64,000 nucleotides of DNA from Curtobacterium sp. Leaf183 (GTDB taxonomy: Bacteria; Actinomycetota; Actinomycetes; Actinomycetales; Microbacteriaceae), in the NCBI RefSeq assembly GCF_001424385.1, contig NZ_LMPO01000009.1, positions 695,279-759,278 on the forward strand, in the 5' to 3' direction. The notes under the pieces are model-generated. The model was given only the letters and a program-made list of their open reading frames with translations. It made no database searches and was not told the DNA's origin. Shown here one piece after another: positions 58,204-64,000 of this stretch (positions are counted from its first letter, which is position 1; each line of letters begins with the position of its first letter). Both the position numbers and the translations under genes were made by a program.

Positions 58204-59619
58204 ATGGCAACGACGCCGCGACCGACCCTGTTCCGCCGCAAGCCGATCGAGGAGATCGACGACGACACCGGGGGCGAGGGCGGCCTGAAACGGCACCTCG
58301 GGCTGTGGCAGCTCACCGCGATCGGCATCGGCGGCATCATCGGCGCGGGCATCTTCACCCTGGCCGGCACGGTCGCCCACGGGGTGGCCGGACCCGCCGT
58401 GCTCATCTCCTTCCTGGTCGCCGGGGTCGCGAGCGCCGCCGCCGCGCTGTCGTACGCGGAGTTCGCCGGACTGATCCCGAAGGCGGGCAGCGCGTACACG
58501 TACGGCTATGCGGTGCTGGGCGAGATCGTCGGGTGGTTCATCGGCTGGGACCTGCTGCTCGAGTACACCGCGATCGTGGCGGTGGTCGCGATCGGCATCT
58601 CCGGCTACGTCGGCTTCCTGGTCGGGCAGTTCGGCATCGACCTGCCCGCCTGGATGCTCGGCGCACCCGGCACGGGCGACGGGCACGTGCTCGACGTGTT
58701 CGCGATCCTGCTCTGCCTGCTCACCGCGTTCGTGCTGACCCGTGGCATCCGGAGTGCCGCCCGGTTCGAGTTCGTCGCCGTCGGGATCAAGGTCGCCCTC
58801 GTCGTCCTCATCGTCGTGCTCGGCGTGTTCCACATCAACAGCGCCAACTACGACCCGTACTTCCCGTTCGGCTTCGGCGGCGTGATGACCGGAGCGGCGA
58901 CGGTGTTCTTCGCGGTGTTCGGCTACGACGCCATGTCGACCGCGGCCGAGGAGTCGGTCGACGCGCGCAAGCACATGCCGAAGGCGATCCTGCTGTCCCT
59001 GGCCATCTCGATGGTGCTCTACGTCCTGGCCACGATCGTGCTGACGGGGATGCAGAAGTACACCGAGATCGACCCGGCCTCGGGCTTCTCGTCGGCGTTC
59101 GCGTCGGTCGGGCTCGGCGGCGTGGCGAACGTCATCGCGATCGGGGCCATCGTCGGCATCGTGACCGTCCTCGTGACCTTCATGCTGGGCGCCTCACGGG
59201 TGTGGTTCTCGATGAGCCGCGACGGCCTGATGCCGAAGTGGTTCGCGAAGACCGATCCGAAGCGCCACGTGCCGACCCGGGTGACCTGGATCCTCGGCAT
59301 CGCGTCGGCGGTGCTGGCGGGCGTGCTGCCGATCGGCGTGGTCGCGGAGCTGACGAACATCGGCATTTTGCTCGCGTTCGTCGTCGTGTGCACCGCGGTC
59401 ATCGTGCTGCGCTACACCCAGCCCGATCTCCCCCGGCAGTTCAAGCTCCCCTTCATGCCGATCGTGCCGATCGTCGGCGTGATCGCGTCGCTCTGGCTCG
59501 TCACGTTCCTGCAGTGGGAGACGTGGGTGCGCTTCGCGGTGTGGTTCGCGATCGGGCTCGGCGTGTACTTCGGCTACTCACGGAAGCACAGCAAGCTGGC
59601 GGTCGAGCAGCAGCGCTAG
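58204..59619 (+). CDS. APC-superfamily amino acid permease (2)
   Basis: The 471-residue permease is of the cationic amino acid (CAT/YfnA) branch: QLTAIGIGGIIGAGIFTLAG in span 1, AALSYAEFAGLIPKAGSAYT, FFAVFGYDAMSTAAEESVDA after span 6, and GASRVWFSMSRDGLMPKWFA. Twelve spans. It differs clearly from permease 1, so it is not a recent duplicate. Its TAG shares CTAG with the BLUF gene stop. Confidence 0.95.
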   Translation: MATTPRPTLFRRKPIEEIDDDTGGEGGLKRHLGLWQLTAIGIGGIIGAGIFTLAGTVAHGVAGPAVLISFLVAGVASAAAALSYAEFAGLIPKAGSAYTYGYAVLGEIVGWFIGWDLLLEYTAIVAVVAIGISGYVGFLVGQFGIDLPAWMLGAPGTGDGHVLDVFAILLCLLTAFVLTRGIRSAARFEFVAVGIKVALVVLIVVLGVFHINSANYDPYFPFGFGGVMTGAATVFFAVFGYDAMSTAAEESVDARKHMPKAILLSLAISMVLYVLATIVLTGMQKYTEIDPASGFSSAFASVGLGGVANVIAIGAIVGIVTVLVTFMLGASRVWFSMSRDGLMPKWFAKTDPKRHVPTRVTWILGIASAVLAGVLPIGVVAELTNIGILLAFVVVCTAVIVLRYTQPDLPRQFKLPFMPIVPIVGVIASLWLVTFLQWETWVRFAVWFAIGLGVYFGYSRKHSKLAVEQQR

Positions 59620-60056
59620 CGGCGGTGCTTGCCGCCCGAGGCCGTCGGGTCCGCCAGCGGGTGGTTCCGGAACCAGCGCAGCAGCTCGCGCGACTTGCTG
59701 CGGTCGGCGCTGCTGTCCCCCGACGCGAGGAAGTCGCTGAATCCCTCTGGCACGTCCTGCGGCTCCGAGCGGTCGTAGGCCATCGACCACTCCGGGAAGC
59801 GGCGGGTGTGCAACGTCTCCTCGACCAGCAGTGCGACGTCACCATGCCGCTCGTCCTGGAGGATCCGCGCGTAGGTCGCCATCACGGCGTCGTACGGCCC
59901 CTCGAGCAGCTGCATGAACCGTCCGGCGCGGTGCACCAGCAGCCCGGTCAACCCGTCCGCGGTGTTCCGGGCACGCGCGTGCTCGAGCAGGGCTTCGAGC
60001 GCGTCGTCGTCGAACGGTTCCTTCGCGGAGCTCATGTAGAGCAGTGACTGCAGCAT
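59616..60056 (-). CDS. BLUF-domain blue-light photoreceptor
   Basis: The 146-residue protein is a single BLUF domain: LLYMSSA with Tyr 7, NTADGLTGLL with Asn 31, RFMQLLEGP with Gln 49, and FPEWSMAYD with Trp 90 and Met 92. These are the residues that surround FAD and make the light-driven hydrogen-bond switch. A helical tail of about 45 basic residues follows, and no EAL or cyclase domain is attached, so it must signal through a partner. GGGGGGA precedes the ATG. It is divergent from the SNF2 gene, 96 bp between starts. Confidence 0.93.
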   Translation of the reverse strand: MLQSLLYMSSAKEPFDDDALEALLEHARARNTADGLTGLLVHRAGRFMQLLEGPYDAVMATYARILQDERHGDVALLVEETLHTRRFPEWSMAYDRSEPQDVPEGFSDFLASGDSSADRSKSRELLRWFRNHPLADPTASGGKHRR

Positions 60057-60152
60057 GGTCCCCCCACCCTGTCGGACCCGGGCCGCGGGCGACAGCCCCT
60101 GTCCGGGTGGGAACGGTCCGCGGGGGTCGGTGGGGCCTGGCACGATGGGCGT

Positions 60153-63100
60153 GTGCCAGCCGCCCCGATGATCGACGCCGTCGACGTCATCCGCTTCGTC
60201 GGGCCACAGACCTTCGGCCGGGCGCGCGACATCGTCCGCCAGGGGTTGGTGGAAGCGGCAGTGGTCCACGACGACGGCACCATCACCGCGACCGTGTCCG
60301 GCTCGTCCGACGTGCCCTACGACGTCCACGTCGACACCACGGTCGCGCGCGGTGAGTTCGTCCGCCCGGTGCGCTCCCGCTGCACGTGCCCGATCGGCGG
60401 CGAGTGCAAGCACGTCGCCGCGGCACTGCTCACCGTCAACGCCCGCGCGGTCGCGGCACACGCCGGACCGCGCTCCGAGGCGCCGGCGCCGCCACCACCG
60501 GCGGACTGGAGGCACGAGGTCGCCCGCCTCGCCGGCGACACCCCGCCGAGTGGTCCGGTCCCGAGCACCACCCCGCTCGGCCTGCAGTTCGAGCTCCGCG
60601 ACGCGGTCCCCGCACGGATGGCGGCACGGGCGCGCGCGACCGGTCGGGCGGTCCCCACGGCGTCCCGCTCCGTGCGGCTCGGCGTCCGCCCCGTCACCCG
60701 CAGCGACGCGGGCAACTGGGTGCGCGGGCAGCTGACGTGGGGCACGCTCCCCTACTCGATGAACCGGCTGGGCCTCGGCGCCGAGCAGCACGCCTGGTTC
60801 CTGCAGCTCGCGGCCCTGCACCGCGCCGGCGCACTGGCGGGACTGCCCGGCGAGAGCGACTGGATCCACCTCGACGACTTCCCGAGCCCGCTGCTGTGGC
60901 CGCTGCTGCGACAGGCCCCGGCGCTCGGCATCGCGTTCGTCACGGGCAAACGCGAGGGCGGTGCGGCACTCGGCTCCGACGCCCGGGTCCTGCTCGACGT
61001 CGCTCGTGCCGACGACGGGCTCGTGATCGGCGCGAGCGCGGTGTTCGACGGCCGTCCCGTGGTGCACGGTGCCGCGCGGCTCATCGGCGACCACGGCCTG
61101 TACGTGTTCCGCGAGTCGCCCGAGTTCCGTGTGGACCTGGCACCGACGCCCGAACCCGTCCCCGAGGACCAGCGCCGCATGCTGACCGAGGACGCCCGCA
61201 TCCACGTGCCCGCGGCCGAGGTCGACGAGTTCCTGGCCGACTGGTCCCCGCGGCTGCGCGGCGCACTCGGGCTGGTCAGCTCCGACGGCTCGATCGAGCT
61301 GCCGGAGCGGACGCCGCCCGAGCTCGTGCTGACGGTCACGTTCGAGCCGGCGCGGGCACCCCGCACGGACGACGTCGCCCACGTGCAGTGGCGCTGGCAC
61401 GTCGACGGACGCAAGGACCCGGTGGCGATGCACGGTCCGCTCCCCGACCTGACGGGCGTGCGCGCGGCCGACGACGCGACCACGGCACCGGCCGCGGCCG
61501 ACGACGCGAGCCGCGCCGAGCCTCCCGTCGGTCCGGGGGGTGGACTGGACTGGTTCGTCGACGGCACCGTCGAGGGGGCCGACGTCGCCGTCCTGGCGAA
61601 CGAGCTGCTGCCGGCACTGTCCGAGCACGGTGTCCGCGTCGTGGTGCAGGGTGAGCGGCTGGACTACGAACGGCTGAGCGGACGCCCGCACATACGGGTC
61701 ACGACCATGCCGTCCGACAAGCACGACTGGTTCGACCTGGGCATCTTCGTGAGCGTGAACGGCAAGGAGATCCCCTTCACGCCGCTGCTGACCGCGCTCG
61801 CCAGTCGGCAGCGCCGGATGAAGCTCGTCGACAACTCGTACCTGTCGTTGGGCGACCCGGCGTTTGACCGGCTCAAGGAGCTGATCGAGGAAGCCCGCGA
61901 GCAGAACGAGTGGGAGCCGTCGCAGTCGATGGCCGTCACCCCGCTGCAGGCCGGGCTGTGGTCCGAGTTCGACCAGCTCGCCGACGAGACCGACCACGAC
62001 GAGCGGTGGCGCTCGATGGCCGCGCGGCTGCTCGACGCCGCGCCGCCCACCGACGTCGTGGTGCCGGACACCGTGCACGCCGACCTGCGGCCCTACCAGC
62101 TGTCCGGGTACGCGTGGCTGTCGTTCCTGGTCGATCACGGGGTGGGCGGGGTCCTGGCGGACGACATGGGGCTCGGCAAGACGCTGCAGGCGCTCGCGAT
62201 GATCGCCGCCCGACGCCGAGCGGCACCCGACGAACCGCCGTTCCTGGTCGTCGCGCCCACCTCGGTCGTCGGCAACTGGGCTGCCGAGGCCACACGCTTC
62301 GTCCCGTCCCTGCGCGTCGCGACCATCGAGACCACCTCGCTGAAGGACCCGTCCCTCGTCGCCCGGGTCGCGGCGGGGGCGGACGTGGTCGTGACCTCGT
62401 ACGCGCTGCTCCGCCTCGATGCCGCCGCCTACACCGACCTGCCCTGGTCGGCGCTGCTGCTCGACGAGGCGCAGTTCGTGAAGAACCCGCAGTCGCAGAC
62501 CCACCGGGTCGCGTCCGAGCTCCGCGCGCCGGTCAAGATCGCGATCACCGGCACGCCGCTCGAGAACGGTCTCACCGACCTGTGGGCGCTGTTCTCGATC
62601 GTCGCGCCCGGGCTGCTGTCGTCGTGGACGCGCTTCGGCGACGACTACGTCAAGCCGCTCGCCTCGCCGGACCTGCGCGGCGAGGCCCGCTCCGAGCTGA
62701 CCGCACGACTGCGGCGGCGCATCCGACCGCTCATGCTGCGTCGGACGAAGGAGAGCGTCGCGTCGGACCTGCCACCCAAGCAGGAACAGGTCGTGCGTGT
62801 CACGCTCGACCCGGCACACCGGCAGGTCTACGAACGCACGCTCAACCGGGAGCGGCTGAAGGTCCTCGACCTGATCGACGACCTCGACCGCAACCGGATG
62901 ATCGTCTTCCGGTCGCTCACGCTGCTGCGCATGCTCGCGCTCTCCCCCGCGTTGGTCTCGTCGGCGTCGCCGGACGACCACGACATCCCGTCCGCCAAGC
63001 TCGACCTGCTGCTCGACGAGCTCGAACAGCTCGCCGCCGAAGGGCGTCGGGCGCTGGTGTTCAGCCAGTTCACGTCCTTCCTGCGCATGGTGGCCGCGGC

Positions 63101-63494
63101 ACTCGACGAACGGGGCATCGGGTACGACTACCTCGACGGGTCGACGCGGGGCCGCACCAAGGTCATCGACCGCTTCCGGAACGGCACCGCGCCGGCGTTC
63201 CTCATCTCGCTCAAGGCCGGCGGCTTCGGGCTGACCCTGACCGAGGCGGACACCGTCTTCGTGCTCGACCCCTGGTGGAACCCCGCTGCCGAGTCCCAGG
63301 CCGTCGACCGCACACACCGCATCGGACAGACCCGCTCGGTCAACGTCAACCGGCTCATCGCCGAGGACACCATCGAAGAGAAGGTGCTCGCACTCGCGGC
63401 CCGCAAGGCGCAGCTGTTCGCCACGATGATCGACGACGACGCGCTGTTCGCGGACGACCTGTCGGCGGACGACATCCGGTCGCTGCTCGACTGA
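60153..63494 (+). CDS. SNF2-family helicase with SWIM zinc finger
   Basis: The 1113-residue protein has a SWIM finger near residue 75 (RCTCPIGGECKHVAAALL), about 500 residues of bacterial SNF2-associated sequence, then the helicase core. GVLADDMGLGKTLQALAMI near 672 is Walker A, LLLDEAQFVKN near 771 is motif II (DEAQ), and FSQFTSFLRM with DPWWNPAAESQAVDRTHRIG closes the core as motifs IV-VI. Such proteins move along double-stranded DNA to displace bound proteins, in transcription or repair. GTG 60153 is used. Confidence 0.94.
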   Translation: MPAAPMIDAVDVIRFVGPQTFGRARDIVRQGLVEAAVVHDDGTITATVSGSSDVPYDVHVDTTVARGEFVRPVRSRCTCPIGGECKHVAAALLTVNARAVAAHAGPRSEAPAPPPPADWRHEVARLAGDTPPSGPVPSTTPLGLQFELRDAVPARMAARARATGRAVPTASRSVRLGVRPVTRSDAGNWVRGQLTWGTLPYSMNRLGLGAEQHAWFLQLAALHRAGALAGLPGESDWIHLDDFPSPLLWPLLRQAPALGIAFVTGKREGGAALGSDARVLLDVARADDGLVIGASAVFDGRPVVHGAARLIGDHGLYVFRESPEFRVDLAPTPEPVPEDQRRMLTEDARIHVPAAEVDEFLADWSPRLRGALGLVSSDGSIELPERTPPELVLTVTFEPARAPRTDDVAHVQWRWHVDGRKDPVAMHGPLPDLTGVRAADDATTAPAAADDASRAEPPVGPGGGLDWFVDGTVEGADVAVLANELLPALSEHGVRVVVQGERLDYERLSGRPHIRVTTMPSDKHDWFDLGIFVSVNGKEIPFTPLLTALASRQRRMKLVDNSYLSLGDPAFDRLKELIEEAREQNEWEPSQSMAVTPLQAGLWSEFDQLADETDHDERWRSMAARLLDAAPPTDVVVPDTVHADLRPYQLSGYAWLSFLVDHGVGGVLADDMGLGKTLQALAMIAARRRAAPDEPPFLVVAPTSVVGNWAAEATRFVPSLRVATIETTSLKDPSLVARVAAGADVVVTSYALLRLDAAAYTDLPWSALLLDEAQFVKNPQSQTHRVASELRAPVKIAITGTPLENGLTDLWALFSIVAPGLLSSWTRFGDDYVKPLASPDLRGEARSELTARLRRRIRPLMLRRTKESVASDLPPKQEQVVRVTLDPAHRQVYERTLNRERLKVLDLIDDLDRNRMIVFRSLTLLRMLALSPALVSSASPDDHDIPSAKLDLLLDELEQLAAEGRRALVFSQFTSFLRMVAAALDERGIGYDYLDGSTRGRTKVIDRFRNGTAPAFLISLKAGGFGLTLTEADTVFVLDPWWNPAAESQAVDRTHRIGQTRSVNVNRLIAEDTIEEKVLALAARKAQLFATMIDDDALFADDLSADDIRSLLD

Positions 63495-63561
63495 GCGCCG
63501 GCGCGACATACGACATCTGGAGAGCTTGTCGTTCGAGACCGAGCGCTCGTAGCGTCGGTGT

Positions 63562-63774
63562 ATGACCTTGCTCGACGATGCCCCGCTGACCGACCCACCC
63601 GACCTCGACCTCGACCTCGACATGGCGGATCCCGGCCCGCTCATGCGCGCAGAGAACGGGATGTCCGCGACGATCCGGCTCAGCAACGGCCAGGTCGTCA
63701 CGCTCAACGGCATCACGCGTGGCATGTACTACCCGCCGAACTACCTGCAAGACCTCCGGGCGGGACGGCTGTGA
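63562..63774 (+). CDS. Putative antitoxin of a PIN-toxin pair
   Basis: The 70-residue protein has an acidic N-terminus (DPPDLDLDLDMADPG) and MSATIRLSNGQVVTLNGITR, then PPNYLQDLRAGRL, which could wrap a toxin. It matches no antitoxin family I can name firmly. Its stop overlaps the PIN gene start by 4 bases (GTGA). TTGTCG (63526) with a 17-bp spacing to a weak -10 puts the transcript start at about 63561, so the mRNA may be leaderless; no ribosome binding site is seen. Confidence 0.7.
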   Translation: MTLLDDAPLTDPPDLDLDLDMADPGPLMRAENGMSATIRLSNGQVVTLNGITRGMYYPPNYLQDLRAGRL

Positions 63775-64000
63775 TCCTGCTCGACGCGAACGTGCTGATC
63801 GCTCGATGCAACCAGACCGACGCCAGCCACGAACGCGCGGTCGAGGTCCTCGACCATCACGAGTGGGACGAGTTCCTGACGACCGCGGTCACGCTGGCAG
63901 AGGTACTGGTTCGCCCGGTTCGGGACTCCTGGGTGGACGAATGCATGATCCACGTGGAGACCATGGGCGTCCTCGTCGTCCCGGTGGAGGACGACGACGC
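63771..64000 (+). CDS. PIN-domain (VapC-like) toxin, partial
   Basis: The first 76 residues are visible, the rest lies beyond the window. MILLDANVLIARCNQTD carries the first PIN aspartate (Asp 5) and TTAVTLAEVLVRP the conserved glutamate near 44. PIN toxins cleave tRNA or rRNA. GTG 63771 overlaps the antitoxin stop. Its size cannot be judged. Confidence 0.85.
   Translation, partial: MILLDANVLIARCNQTDASHERAVEVLDHHEWDEFLTTAVTLAEVLVRPVRDSWVDECMIHVETMGVLVVPVEDDD

Noticed and set aside
59616-63725. A 1369-codon minus-strand frame covering the SNF2 gene
   Set aside because: Only its final 146 codons (BLUF) are real. The remainder is antisense to a helicase with intact motifs.
1-64000. tRNA, rRNA or riboswitch genes
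   Set aside because: I looked for tRNA T-loop patterns and for conserved leader motifs in the intergenic gaps and found none that I could support by eye. A covariance search would be needed to exclude small RNAs.

Overview
The window is about 70% GC and densely packed with overlapping start and stop codons. It looks like a chromosomal segment of a Gram-positive actinobacterium of the Microbacteriaceae, and Curtobacterium is my best guess. Support for this comes from the FHA/FtsR/MerR cell-cycle locus, an MshA-like glycosyltransferase, LAFTG-type surface proteins, an F420- or NADPH-type reductase, a split LigD, and a lactococcin 972-type bacteriocin. The genus is inferred from gene content, not from a marker sequence. 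I saw no rRNA, tRNA, IS element, prophage or CRISPR.

Layout. 1-2.4 kb: non-coding repeats, then merR2, ftsR and an FHA regulator (minus strand). 2.6-6.6 kb: a two-gene operon of a membrane GT2 polysaccharide synthase and a membrane-anchored GH18 enzyme with two chitin-binding modules. 6.9-8.9 kb: two FecCD siderophore permeases with a candidate IdeR box. 9-13.6 kb: HtrA protease, an unknown protein, an SH3-only protein, an Hsp15-like S4 protein and a J-domain/NERD protein. 13.7-17.6 kb: AlkZ-like glycosylase with an APH-like kinase, then a MarR/phosphoesterase/Nudix-NYN operon. 17.7-32.9 kb: mostly small-molecule redox enzymes and their regulators (VOC, GNAT, F420-type reductase, aldo/keto reductase, LysR/MFS, HxlR/NAD(P)-binding protein, quinone reductase), a GAF protein, an IclR-HTH-only protein with patatin, an S9 peptidase, and acyl-CoA dehydrogenase with a QsdR-like regulator.

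32.9-36.1 kb is the clearest accessory cassette: a lactococcin 972-like bacteriocin, its large membrane protein and its ABC ATPase. 36.1-41.8 kb: thioesterase, VOC protein, putA and a divergent LysR regulator. 41.9-45.2 kb: two tandem sortase-type surface proteins. 45.3-47.7 kb: azoreductase, a hicAB toxin-antitoxin module sitting at the 3' end of an MBL-fold gene, and that gene itself. 47.8-53.0 kb: ATP-dependent DNA ligase, two tiny overlapping ORFs, LigD-type polymerase, DUF429 protein, MshA-like glycosyltransferase and uracil-DNA glycosylase. 53.2-63.5 kb: two APC permeases, a lysozyme-like wall protein, small membrane proteins, a BLUF photoreceptor and a SNF2 helicase. The window ends inside a VapBC-like toxin-antitoxin pair.

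The most unusual feature is in the non-coding DNA. Many 3' gene ends carry short tandem duplications whose unit contains the gene's own last codons and stop. In addition, convergent gene pairs are separated by at least two recurring families of long palindromes, one of them phased at 19 bp.
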